Shown piece after piece: positions 34,853 through 43,680 of a stretch of DNA of 64,000 bases. Both the position numbers and the translations under genes were made by a program. Below the pieces are notes generated by a model that had not been told where the DNA came from, did not search any database, and saw nothing but the letters and a program-made list of their open reading frames with translations. Positions within the stretch are counted from its first letter, which is position 1; every line of letters starts with the position of its first letter. Source of the DNA: Spirosoma arboris (GTDB lineage: Bacteria; Bacteroidota; Bacteroidia; Cytophagales; Spirosomataceae); NCBI RefSeq assembly GCF_009754945.1, contig NZ_WPIN01000007.1, forward strand, positions 124,001-188,000, given 5' to 3'.

Positions 34853-35584
34853 TTAGGCCACTACTTTCTTTCCGCTCATTAATTCATCATTTATAATTTT
34901 ATATGTTTCTTCTTTTAGGCGCTCCACATCATCTGGCGTCATACCCGTTGTTTCAATTGGCGGATGAATGACGGCCCGCAGTGGATGCCAATGAAACCGA
35001 ACCGGACTTTTGTCGGGCAGAATCTGATAATTATTTAACAACGAAACAGGTACAATAGGCACCTGCTGTTGAATAGCCATCGTAAACGCGCCATCTTTAA
35101 ACGGTACCATCTGGGGCGGCTCAGGCGCACGAATACCTCCTTCCGGAAAAATCATAATGCTCCGGCCCGATGCCAACGTCCGAATTGACTTGGCCAACGA
35201 ATATGCCCGGCTATTCGGCTGGCTCCGATCTACCTGAACGTGCAATTTGGCAAACATATAGCCTAGCAAGGGAATATGTTTTACGTCACTTTTCCCAACG
35301 AACGCGTAATAGTTTTTTACAATTACGCCCATTGCGGCTATGTCTAAATACGAAAAATGGTTTGCACAAAATACATACGTTCGTTTAGGATCGGGTCGGA
35401 AACGACGATCAACCCGAACTGGAATGCCTACACCAATAAAAAACAACATCCCCCAGATGTAGTTGATTTTGTGAGCAATAGGCTTCCATGAGTCGCGTTG
35501 CAAAAACACAAACTGGAACGGAAACAGCACGAGATACAGCGTTACAAAATATATAGCGCACCAGATTGTGTAGAGTAGTCGCAT
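34853..35584 (-). CDS. plsC: 1-acyl-sn-glycerol-3-phosphate acyltransferase
   Basis: A 243-aa membrane enzyme that acylates lysophosphatidic acid to phosphatidic acid. An N-terminal membrane segment (residues 3-28) is followed by the catalytic HX4D motif in CANHFSYLDIAAMG near 73, a substrate-binding GKSDVKHIPLLGYMF near 97, and FPEGGIRAPEP near 149. Length fits the family. It precedes gatC on the minus strand and is preceded by the purH gene across a 35-bp hairpin that ends 8 bases before the ATG. Confidence 0.92.
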   Translation of the reverse strand: MRLLYTIWCAIYFVTLYLVLFPFQFVFLQRDSWKPIAHKINYIWGMLFFIGVGIPVRVDRRFRPDPKRTYVFCANHFSYLDIAAMGVIVKNYYAFVGKSDVKHIPLLGYMFAKLHVQVDRSQPNSRAYSLAKSIRTLASGRSIMIFPEGGIRAPEPPQMVPFKDGAFTMAIQQQVPIVPVSLLNNYQILPDKSPVRFHWHPLRAVIHPPIETTGMTPDDVERLKEETYKIINDELMSGKKVVA

Positions 35585-35592
35585 GATGTAGC

Positions 35593-35682
35593 TTTTGTCA
35601 TGCTGATGAAGGAAGCATCTTAATGTAAATTAACTCTCAGGTTATGATACATTAAGATGCTTCCTTCGTCAGCATGACAAAA
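35593..35682. repeat. 35-bp inverted repeat between purH and plsC
   Basis: Arms 35593-35627 and 35648-35682 pair over 35 bases with one mismatch, around a 20-base loop. The arm contains GTCATGCTGA and GAAGGAAGCATCTTAATG, which resembles dispersed intergenic repeats I recall from Spirosoma and Hymenobacter (not checked). It fills the gap from the purH stop to 8 bases before plsC. Confidence 0.87.
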
Positions 35683-35685
35683 AAG

Positions 35686-37230
35686 TTAGTGTTTAAAATG
35701 TCTCACGCCCGTCGTAACCATCGCCAGGCCATGCTGATTGCAATAGTCAATAGAGTCCTGATCGCGAATAGAGCCCCCAGGTTGTACAACCGCCGTAATC
35801 CCAGCCTGACCAGCAATTTCTACACAGTCAGGGAACGGGAAAAAGGCATCCGAAGCCATAACGGCCCCGTCCAGATCGAATCCAAATGAGTGTGCTTTTT
35901 CAATGGCTTGCCGTAAGGCATCTACGCGAGACGTTTGGCCAACACCGCTTGCTAAAAGCTGGCCTTCTTTCGCAAGCACGATAGTATTTGATTTCGTGTG
36001 TTTACACACTTTCAAGGCAAACTCCAGTGCCCGATTTTCGCTATCCGTTGGAGCTTTCTGCGTAACAACTTTAAATTGGTCGGCTGTTTCGGCCTGGTTG
36101 TCTTTGTCCTGCTCTAATACCCCGTTCAAGATCGTTTTGAACATAACCGTTGGCAGAGCAACTGCATTACGTTTCAGCAGAATACGGTTCTTTTTCGACT
36201 TTAACAGGCTCAGTGCTTCGGTTGTATAATCGGGCGCAATCAGAATTTCCATAAAGAGCTTATTCAGCTCCTCTGCGGTCTCCAGATCAACAGGCGCGTT
36301 GGTAATGACTACACCGCCAAAAGCGGATACAGGATCGCAGGCCAGTGCGTTTAAATAAGCCTCCTTTCCAGTAGGAGCCGTCGCAATGCCGCAAGCGTTG
36401 GTATGTTTGATAATGGCAAAAGCCTTTGCTTCATCATGCGCAAACTCATCGATCAGACTTACGCAGGCATCGACATCCACCAAATTATTGTACGACAACT
36501 CCTTGCCATGTAATTTATCGAACATAGCTTCCAGATCGCCGTAAAACGTTGCCTGCTGGTGCGGATTTTCACCGTAGCGGAGGTGATTCGGAGGTAGCGT
36601 TTTGAAGTCGTAAATAGGCCCAGTTGTACCCGCGCGTTGCGTAGTTCCAGAAAAATAGGACTGAATAGCCGTATCATAGTGCGACGTAACGGCAAACGCT
36701 TTACCAGCATACTCCCGGCGATCGCTTAAATCGGTAGCGCCATTTTTCTGGGTCAACAAATCGACCACATCAGCATATTGACTTCGGGACGATACGATCA
36801 GCACATCGTTATAATTCTTAGCCGCTGCCCGAATAAGTGAAATACCACCAATGTCAATTTTCTCAATGACGTCCTCGTCCGACGCACCCGACGCCACTGT
36901 TTCTTCAAATGGATACAGATCTACAATTGCCAGATCAATGGGTGGAATCTGGTGCCGCTCAGCCTGGGCAAGATCTTCTGGAACATCGCGCCGATACAGA
37001 AGGCCGCCCATAACAGCTGGGTGCAGCGTTTTAACCCGACCGCCAAAAATAGACGGATACCCTGTCAGGTCTTCAACGGCCGTAACCGGAATACCAAGTT
37101 GTTCAATAAATGCCTGGGTACCACCCGTCGAATAGATTTTGACGTTCTGTTCGTTTAATAAACGGACTAAAGGTTCTAGACCGTCTTTATAAAAAACGGA
37201 AACCAGCGCAGAGGAGATTTTGAGAGACAT
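35686..37230 (-). CDS. purH: Bifunctional AICAR transformylase/IMP cyclohydrolase
   Basis: Catalyses the last two steps of IMP synthesis. The start at 37230 (MSLKISSALVSVFYKDGLEP) gives 514 aa, the usual length; the longer frame to 37320 adds 30 unconserved residues. The N-terminal MGS-like cyclohydrolase domain shows STGGTQAFIEQLGIPVTAVE near 34 and GGRVKTLHPAVMGGLLYRRD near 62. The C-terminal AICARFT domain (about 150-514) shows LRYGENPHQQATFYG near 218, AIIKHTNACGIA near 268 with the catalytic Lys-His, and SDAFFPFPDC near 450. The flippase gene is divergent. Confidence 0.97.
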   Translation of the reverse strand: MSLKISSALVSVFYKDGLEPLVRLLNEQNVKIYSTGGTQAFIEQLGIPVTAVEDLTGYPSIFGGRVKTLHPAVMGGLLYRRDVPEDLAQAERHQIPPIDLAIVDLYPFEETVASGASDEDVIEKIDIGGISLIRAAAKNYNDVLIVSSRSQYADVVDLLTQKNGATDLSDRREYAGKAFAVTSHYDTAIQSYFSGTTQRAGTTGPIYDFKTLPPNHLRYGENPHQQATFYGDLEAMFDKLHGKELSYNNLVDVDACVSLIDEFAHDEAKAFAIIKHTNACGIATAPTGKEAYLNALACDPVSAFGGVVITNAPVDLETAEELNKLFMEILIAPDYTTEALSLLKSKKNRILLKRNAVALPTVMFKTILNGVLEQDKDNQAETADQFKVVTQKAPTDSENRALEFALKVCKHTKSNTIVLAKEGQLLASGVGQTSRVDALRQAIEKAHSFGFDLDGAVMASDAFFPFPDCVEIAGQAGITAVVQPGGSIRDQDSIDYCNQHGLAMVTTGVRHFKH

Positions 37231-37314
37231 GGACTTGGCCGAAACAGGCTCCGGCTGCTTCAGTAGAATAGGTGCACGTTTCGCGAAACAGCCGGTAGCC
37301 TGCTTCGACTTGAC

Positions 37315-37344
37315 GTGCAAAGATAACCAAAGGTCTTAACTTTG
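37315..37344 (+). promoter_or_regulatory. Probable promoter for the flippase gene
   Basis: TAACTTTG at 37337-37344 is a perfect -7 box. GTG at 37315-37317, 19 bases upstream, is a one-off match to the -33 TTG. The leader to the ATG at 37393 would be about 40 bases. Confidence 0.4.
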
Positions 37345-37392
37345 TCTGCTAGAACAGGGTAGGCTACGATTAGCCAGACATTCTTTTTATCA

Positions 37393-38952
37393 ATGAGTAC
37401 ATTTAAAAAATTAGCGGGCGATACGGCGCTTTATGGGATCAGCACTATTCTGGGACGGCTGCTCAATTACGCGTTGGTGCCTATTCAAACCTATGCTTTT
37501 CAAAAGCCATCGGCAATGGCGTCGAATGTGGAGCTTTACGGCTGGATTGGCGTGTTGCTCGTTGTTTACACATTGGGACTGGAAACCGCATTTTTCCGAT
37601 TTATTGCTCGTTCTAAAAATCAGCCCATCGAAGAAAAGAACCGCATTTTTAACCAGTCACTGAGTATTGTGGTCTGTATAAGCGTAACGTCTTCTATTGC
37701 CCTCTTTAGTCTGGCTACGCCAATAACTAATTGGCTGAATTACCCTGGTCAGGAGCGATTCGTGCAGTGGTCAGCTCTTTTAGTTGCGATTGACGCTATC
37801 GTGGCGATTCCATTTGCCCGACTTCGGGTTGAGAACCGGGCCCGCGAGTTTGTTGGAGCAAAAATCACGAACATCGTCATTGTGGTTGCCCTTAATGTCT
37901 TTTTTCTAATTCTCGCCAAAGACATTTATGAAGGAAAATACCTCCTCTCACTACAGCCAATAGCCAATTTAATTTATGACCCGAAGATTGGCCCAGGCTA
38001 TACCTTTCTGGCCAATTTAATCGGCAATGCCCTTTACTTTATTATTATTCGGAAAGCATTCGCCGGATTCCGATTCCAGCTTAATGGTCCGCAAAGCTGG
38101 GCCTTAGTCGCCTACGCTTTCCCAATTATGCTGACCAATCTGGCAAGCGTCCTTAATTTACTGACCGACCGACTATTTCTGCGTCATTTGCTACCGCTGG
38201 GTTTTTATCCGGGCCTATCGTCAGAAGCTGTGCTGGGAATTTACGGCAACTGTCTGAAATTATCAGTTTTTATGGCCTTAGCGATTCAATCGTTCAAGTT
38301 TGCCGCCGACCCATTCTTTTTCTCACAGGCCGAAGATAAAAATGCGCCAGCCTTACTGGCCAATGTTACGAAATGGTTTATCATCGTTTGCGTACTGATT
38401 TGGGTGGGTGTCAGTCTCAATCTCGACCTGCTTGGTCAGCTATTTTTACGGTCGAAAGCGTATCGTGTCGGCTTAGATGTCGTGCCATTATTATTGCTGG
38501 GGAATCTGCTACTGGGTGTTTATTACAACATTTCGTTCTGGTTTAAACTGAGTGACAAAACGAGCTATGGCACCCTGATTACCGTTATTGGAACAGGCGT
38601 AACGATTGCCCTCAATCTGTTGCTCATTCCGATAATAGGCTATATGGGTTGTGCAGTAGCCTTTTCAGTGTCTAGTCTGGTTATGATGGTAATGTGTTAC
38701 CTGTTGGGGGAGAAATATTACCCTGTTCCTTATCATGTTCTATCAGCAGTTGGCTACCTGTTTGGTGCTGGTTTATTGATTTATGCATCCTGGCAACTTC
38801 CTATTTCTAATCTTTGGATTTCGGTACCTGTACATATGGTTTTATTTGGTCTCTTCCTGGGTGTCGTTATTTTCGTTGAACGAGACACCTTTCGGCCAGC
38901 ACTGACTCGCTTCCGTAAGCGTACAAATAAACCTGTGGAGATTAATCCATAG
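37393..38952 (+). CDS. Polysaccharide/oligosaccharide flippase (Wzx/MATE-type)
   Basis: A 519-aa membrane protein with about 14 hydrophobic segments. The start MSTFKKLAGDTALYGISTIL is typical of Bacteroidota polysaccharide-biosynthesis flippases, which move lipid-linked sugars across the inner membrane. LVAYAFPIMLTNLASVLN near 237 and LTDRLFLRHLLP near 256 fit the internal repeat of the MOP superfamily. No glycosyltransferases are near, so it is likely a stand-alone housekeeping flippase. The exact cargo is unknown. Confidence 0.87.
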   Translation: MSTFKKLAGDTALYGISTILGRLLNYALVPIQTYAFQKPSAMASNVELYGWIGVLLVVYTLGLETAFFRFIARSKNQPIEEKNRIFNQSLSIVVCISVTSSIALFSLATPITNWLNYPGQERFVQWSALLVAIDAIVAIPFARLRVENRAREFVGAKITNIVIVVALNVFFLILAKDIYEGKYLLSLQPIANLIYDPKIGPGYTFLANLIGNALYFIIIRKAFAGFRFQLNGPQSWALVAYAFPIMLTNLASVLNLLTDRLFLRHLLPLGFYPGLSSEAVLGIYGNCLKLSVFMALAIQSFKFAADPFFFSQAEDKNAPALLANVTKWFIIVCVLIWVGVSLNLDLLGQLFLRSKAYRVGLDVVPLLLLGNLLLGVYYNISFWFKLSDKTSYGTLITVIGTGVTIALNLLLIPIIGYMGCAVAFSVSSLVMMVMCYLLGEKYYPVPYHVLSAVGYLFGAGLLIYASWQLPISNLWISVPVHMVLFGLFLGVVIFVERDTFRPALTRFRKRTNKPVEINP

Positions 38953-39059
38953 ACTAAAGCCTACAAAAATGCGTTGAATTGCATCTGAGGTACATTTTAT
39001 AGGTAAATTGCAAGATAATCTGCTTATTCTGCCCCCGTAAAAACGGCTCATTTATATTC

Positions 39060-42000
39060 ATGAAACCAACCTATCGAAATAGCGTGTGGCTACTGCCCGT
39101 CGCTTTATTGTTCTTACTTTCATCATGCCGTGAAAAACCCCTCTTTGAACGGCTCAACTCCTCTGAAACAGGCATTACATTCGCGAATACAATTACCGAC
39201 AGCGATACGCTCAACATTCTCAACTATCAATATATCTACAATGGTGGTGGTGTTGGTGTTGGCGATTTCAATGGAGACCAAAAACCCGATGTGTTTTTCG
39301 CTGGCAATCAGGTAGCAAACAAGCTCTATATTAATGAAACGGAATCGGCAGATAGCAAGCTACACTTTAAAGACATTACTCAGTCGGCAGGTGTTGATGG
39401 CGGTGGTCGCTGGTGTTCTGGTGTATCGGTAGTTGATATAAATGCCGATGGGAAGCTTGATGTGTACATATCCACCACGCTCAAAAAAAAGGGGGCACAA
39501 CGGGCTAACCTCTTGTATGTCAATCAGGGCAATGATGGAGATGGTGCTCCTAAATTCCGCGAAATGGCCGCCGATTATGGTATTGCCGATACGACATTTA
39601 CGACGCACTCCGCCTTTTTTGATTATGATAATGATGGGGATCTGGACCTGTTTGTACTGGTCGACCAGATTGCTGATCCACGAAATCCAAATAACCTGCG
39701 AACTCGGGTAGATGATGGGACATCGCCAAATACAGACCGGCTCTATCGCAACGATTTCGATCCTAAACGGGGCCATGCCTTCTTCACCGACGTTACTAAA
39801 CAGGCCGGTACGGTGGCTGAGGGCTTTGGCTTAGGGCTGAATATCTGTGATATTAACCGCGATGGCTGGAAGGATATTTACGTGACCAACGACTTCGCCA
39901 CAAACGACGTGCTGTACATTAACAACCACAACGGCACGTTCACGAATCGCGCTCATGAGTCCTTTAAACACACCAGCTCGTCGGCAATGGGGAATGATGT
40001 GGCCGATATTAATGGTGATGGTCTAGCCGACATTGTTGTGATGGATATGCTCCCTGAAGACAATCTTCGTAAAAAGAGTCTGATGGGGCCCAGCAGCTAT
40101 TATGCCTACCAGGAATGGGACAGATTAGGCTACGAACACCAATACGCCCGCAATACCTTACAACTTAATCAGGGGGTACGGCCTACAGATACATCGCATG
40201 CAAGCATGCCTGTTTTCAGTGAAATCAGCATGTTGGCAGGTGTGGCCGAAACCGAATGGAGTTGGTCGCCACTATTGGCCGATTTTGATCACGACGGCTA
40301 TCGGGATTTATTGATTACTAACGGTTTCCCTCGCGACGTCACAGATCGTGATTTCACGAATTACTACAGCTCCGTAAATACCTACCTCAGTGATGCTCTT
40401 CGCAAAGAATTAACTGAAAAAATACCACGGGTAAAAGTTAGCGACTATGCGTACCGAAACCGGGGCAATGATCGGTCAGGCGGTCCAGCTTTTGAAAACG
40501 TAACCGATCTTTGGGGCTTCAGCGAACCGAATTTTGCGAATGGAGCAGCCTATGCCGATTTCGATGGCGATGGCGACCTCGATTACATTGTCAATAATAT
40601 TGACGACGAAGCCTTCGTCTACCGAAATACCCTCACTGATAAGAAATCTGAACAGGCGCACTACCTCCGTATTCGGTTTCAGGGCGATGGAGCTAATGTA
40701 ATGGGGCTGGGTGCTATCGTTGAGTATGAGCTACCAGATGGTCGAAAAGAATTTTATGAGCACACACCGTATCGAGGTTTTTTGTCGAGCGTTGAGCCGA
40801 CTGCACACTTTGGTTTAGGGAAAATAAAGAGTATCAAAAACCTAAAAGTGACCTGGCCGGGTGGGCGGGTCCAGATTTTCCCAAACGTAAATGCCGACCA
40901 GACGATTACGGTAAAAGCAGTAGATGCTAAACCGGGCGAAGCAAACGAGACTATTTCGGCCCCTAAAACCCTGTTAAAAGATATTACTGCCGATCTGGGC
41001 ATTACCTATAAGCACGAGGAAACAGATATTATTGACTTCAACCTGCAAAAAACTCTGTTGCACAAACTTACTGAATATGGCCCTGCACTAGCCGTGGGCG
41101 ATGTGAATGGAGATAAATTGATGGATATGGTTGTTGGCGGAAGTTCCAAGTACTCCACGGAATTGCTCCTGCAACAACCCAATGGTCATTTTACCCTGAA
41201 ACCCTTACCAACCAAGTTGTCGGAAGATGCCGGCCTCCTGTTGTTTGACGCTGATGCCGATGGCGATTTGGATCTATATGCAGCTAGCGGAAGTCCCGAA
41301 TTCCCAGCCAATCAACTAGCAGAAGCACTGCGCCAGCGACTTTACGTAAACGATGGCAATGGCAATTTCACGCTGGCTCCGAACGCATTACCGAATTTCC
41401 AACTCAATGCTTCCTGTGTAAAAGCGGCTGACTTCGATAAAGACGGCGACCTTGACCTCTTTGTTGGCGGGCGTGTTGAGCCCTACAAATACCCCATGTC
41501 GGTTCCCAGCTACTTGCTTCGGAATGACAGTAAGAAAGGTCAACCCCATTTTACAGATGTCACGAAGGAGTTGGCCCCGATTCTTGCCAAAGGTGGTCTG
41601 ACCTGCGATGCCCTCTGGACCGATTATGACAATGACGGCGATGATGATCTATTACTCGCTAGTGAATGGGCTCCACTCACCATGCTTCGGAATGAGAAGG
41701 GCCATTTACAACCCCTCGATAACAGCGGCCTATCGGATAAAATGGGCTTCTGGAACTCCCTGACCCCAGGCGACTTTGATAATGATGGCGATGTAGATTA
41801 TCTGGCAGGCAATATGGGCCAGAATACCCTGCTTCGAGCCACTACCGAACGGCCTCTGCGTATCTACGCAGGTGACTTCGATAACAACGGTTTCTACGAT
41901 GCATTTCCGACCGTTTATTTCAAAAATGCCAAGGGCCAGTACGAAGAATATCCCTATTTCGGCTGGGACGATATGATAAAACAGATGATTGGTATCAAAA

Positions 42001-42629
42001 AGCGGTATCTTAAATACGGACCCTTTGGCGAAGCAACCATCAGCCAGATTTTGACCGAAGATGAGCGTAATCAGGCGCTGAAACTCACGGCCAATTACAC
42101 ACAGAGTAGCTACATCGAAAATAAAGGTAATGGCAAGTTTGACATTCGGCCATTACCAATAATGGCGCAAACGGCCCCTGTATTTGGTATGATAGCCCAA
42201 GATGTTGATGGCGATGGCAACTTAGATGCAGTACTGGTTGGGAATGAATACGGCAGTGACATGGTAGGAGGTCGTATGGATGCCTTCAACGGAGTGATAC
42301 TCAAAGGCGATGGGAAAGGCGGATTTTCAACACTTACGATGGCACAAACCGGCTTCTACGTTCCCGGCAATGCTAAAGCGCTGGTTGACTTGCCCGACGC
42401 CCAAGGCCACTGCCGATTCGCAGTAACCGAAAACCGAGGGCCATTACGTGTATTTGCGGTACAACAGCCACAAACGTTTACGCCCGTCGATGCCAAGACA
42501 ACAGCCGTCTCTATTCGGTTGAAAAACGGGCACACCCGACGACAGGAAATCCCCTTCGGAACTTCGTTCTATGGGCAATCTGCACATGGAGTTTGGCTAC
42601 TACCGGGAGAAGAGATTGTGAAGAAGTAA
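39060..42629 (+). CDS. Large FG-GAP/VCBS-repeat lipoprotein with ASPIC/UnbV domain
   Basis: A 1189-aa surface lipoprotein (lipobox in LFLLSSC near 20). It carries many FG-GAP beta-propeller blades with calcium-type D-x-D-x-D-G loops, for example GDFNGDQKPDVFFAGN near 62, VDINADGKLDVYIST near 124, DYDNDGDLDLFVLVD near 189 and DFDKDGDLDLFVGG near 792. An ASPIC/UnbV domain lies at about 540-625 (TAHFGLGKIKSIKNLKVTWP). Such proteins are plentiful in Spirosoma and neighbours and often accompany carbohydrate-uptake loci, but no SusD homolog is here. Function unknown; likely binds a surface polymer or protein. Confidence 0.9.
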   Translation: MKPTYRNSVWLLPVALLFLLSSCREKPLFERLNSSETGITFANTITDSDTLNILNYQYIYNGGGVGVGDFNGDQKPDVFFAGNQVANKLYINETESADSKLHFKDITQSAGVDGGGRWCSGVSVVDINADGKLDVYISTTLKKKGAQRANLLYVNQGNDGDGAPKFREMAADYGIADTTFTTHSAFFDYDNDGDLDLFVLVDQIADPRNPNNLRTRVDDGTSPNTDRLYRNDFDPKRGHAFFTDVTKQAGTVAEGFGLGLNICDINRDGWKDIYVTNDFATNDVLYINNHNGTFTNRAHESFKHTSSSAMGNDVADINGDGLADIVVMDMLPEDNLRKKSLMGPSSYYAYQEWDRLGYEHQYARNTLQLNQGVRPTDTSHASMPVFSEISMLAGVAETEWSWSPLLADFDHDGYRDLLITNGFPRDVTDRDFTNYYSSVNTYLSDALRKELTEKIPRVKVSDYAYRNRGNDRSGGPAFENVTDLWGFSEPNFANGAAYADFDGDGDLDYIVNNIDDEAFVYRNTLTDKKSEQAHYLRIRFQGDGANVMGLGAIVEYELPDGRKEFYEHTPYRGFLSSVEPTAHFGLGKIKSIKNLKVTWPGGRVQIFPNVNADQTITVKAVDAKPGEANETISAPKTLLKDITADLGITYKHEETDIIDFNLQKTLLHKLTEYGPALAVGDVNGDKLMDMVVGGSSKYSTELLLQQPNGHFTLKPLPTKLSEDAGLLLFDADADGDLDLYAASGSPEFPANQLAEALRQRLYVNDGNGNFTLAPNALPNFQLNASCVKAADFDKDGDLDLFVGGRVEPYKYPMSVPSYLLRNDSKKGQPHFTDVTKELAPILAKGGLTCDALWTDYDNDGDDDLLLASEWAPLTMLRNEKGHLQPLDNSGLSDKMGFWNSLTPGDFDNDGDVDYLAGNMGQNTLLRATTERPLRIYAGDFDNNGFYDAFPTVYFKNAKGQYEEYPYFGWDDMIKQMIGIKKRYLKYGPFGEATISQILTEDERNQALKLTANYTQSSYIENKGNGKFDIRPLPIMAQTAPVFGMIAQDVDGDGNLDAVLVGNEYGSDMVGGRMDAFNGVILKGDGKGGFSTLTMAQTGFYVPGNAKALVDLPDAQGHCRFAVTENRGPLRVFAVQQPQTFTPVDAKTTAVSIRLKNGHTRRQEIPFGTSFYGQSAHGVWLLPGEEIVKK

Positions 42630-42703
42630 TTAGTATACCCACGGTCTTTAGGCCGTGTATGAAGTTGTCAAAACACGGCCTAAAGACCGTGGGTATACTA
42701 ATT
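42628..42703. repeat. 31-bp perfect inverted repeat between convergent genes
   Basis: Arms 42628-42658 and 42673-42703 are perfect 31-base complements with a 14-base loop. The left arm includes the last two bases of the stop codon of the FG-GAP gene; the right arm ends 4 bases before the DUF4249 stop. Word content: CACGGTCTTTAGGCCGTG, itself an imperfect palindrome. Confidence 0.88.
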
Positions 42704-42707
42704 CAAC

Positions 42708-43613
42708 TCAATCCTCTCTCACACGAATATTCGCCTGGACGACGCTGGCGCTCCGGCTTCGTACCGCCGATGTCATAAAGAAACCTGTCGCTTTTCGTCC
42801 GTTGGCATCAGCGTTAATAATATTCGTTGGCACATTAGTCGGGGGCGTGGCGAATAGACCACCGTTGGTAATCTGAGTTCGAGTTTGCTGCCAGAAATTA
42901 ATGGCATCCAGAGTGAGTGAATGGAGTTCAACAGTCACATTATCATTCAGCGCATAAAGGCTATCTGGATTGATCGATCGGCGAATCGGGACAATAAACG
43001 TAAGTCCGTCTGTAACTCCATTATTGTTACCCCGAAATCCACCATCCTGCGAGGTAATGATGTTATTCGCTTTATTTTGCAGCTCGCCATTTCGAAAAAA
43101 ACGAATCCTGTAATAGTCCGTTTCCTTGGGTATATCGTTGGCGTAAAACTCAGCCCGGTAACCTTCTATTTTTGATAACGGGCTACGTTTCCTCTTCACA
43201 AAAATGATCGAATCTATTGGCGGAACCGGGCTTATTTTCGAGCTGGCATTATAGGTTTCACCTTGATAAGCAATGGTAAGCTGATACGTCCGGCCAATGT
43301 GCCCTAGTGTGTCTTTACCCGTTGGTTGCCAAATATAATAACCTGTGTTCCTGGCATCTAGAAAACGATACGTCTTTCCTGCATCATCCGTCACGGTAAC
43401 CGTTGCGCTGGTAGCCGCCGGTGGAGTACTACTATCAAAATAAGGTGCCGTCTGCGTCAGAATAATCGTCTGTGAGCCAGGTTGGTCGGTCAGGATACCT
43501 TCTACAGAAAGCTGAACGGGGCCCGTGTTGAGTTTGGCGTCGATGACAGTCGTACAGCTGTTTAGCCCTAGAACGCCAGTTAAAAAGAATAAAAGAACAA
43601 AGTATCGTTGCAT
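42708..43613 (-). CDS. DUF4249 outer-membrane-associated lipoprotein
   Basis: A 301-aa lipoprotein. The start at 43613 (MQRYFVLLFFLTGVLGLNSC) puts the lipobox GLNSC near 20; an upstream in-frame start at 43631 would lie inside a hairpin. The rest is beta-rich with the DUF4249 patterns SVEGILTDQPGSQTIILT near 36 and LTIAYQGETYNASSKISPVP near 102. In Bacteroidota this family is usually encoded next to a TonB receptor, as here (43681-46113, immediately upstream on the same strand), and probably forms a lid or accessory subunit. Ligand unknown. Confidence 0.87.
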   Translation of the reverse strand: MQRYFVLLFFLTGVLGLNSCTTVIDAKLNTGPVQLSVEGILTDQPGSQTIILTQTAPYFDSSTPPAATSATVTVTDDAGKTYRFLDARNTGYYIWQPTGKDTLGHIGRTYQLTIAYQGETYNASSKISPVPPIDSIIFVKRKRSPLSKIEGYRAEFYANDIPKETDYYRIRFFRNGELQNKANNIITSQDGGFRGNNNGVTDGLTFIVPIRRSINPDSLYALNDNVTVELHSLTLDAINFWQQTRTQITNGGLFATPPTNVPTNIINADANGRKATGFFMTSAVRSRSASVVQANIRVRED

Positions 43614-43617
43614 AATA

Positions 43618-43679
43618 TAGTACCGACCCACTGAGCCGGGTGTTTATCCATATATCGGCCGACCCAGAGGGTCGGTACT
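43618..43679. repeat. Inverted repeat between the TonB receptor and DUF4249 genes
   Basis: TAGTACCGACCC (43618-43629) pairs perfectly with its complement at the right end, and the pairing continues with three mismatches over 22 bases. The right arm contains its own hairpin CCGACCC-AGA-GGGTCGG. The structure ends 4 bases before the DUF4249 ATG. Confidence 0.75.
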
Positions 43680-43680
43680 A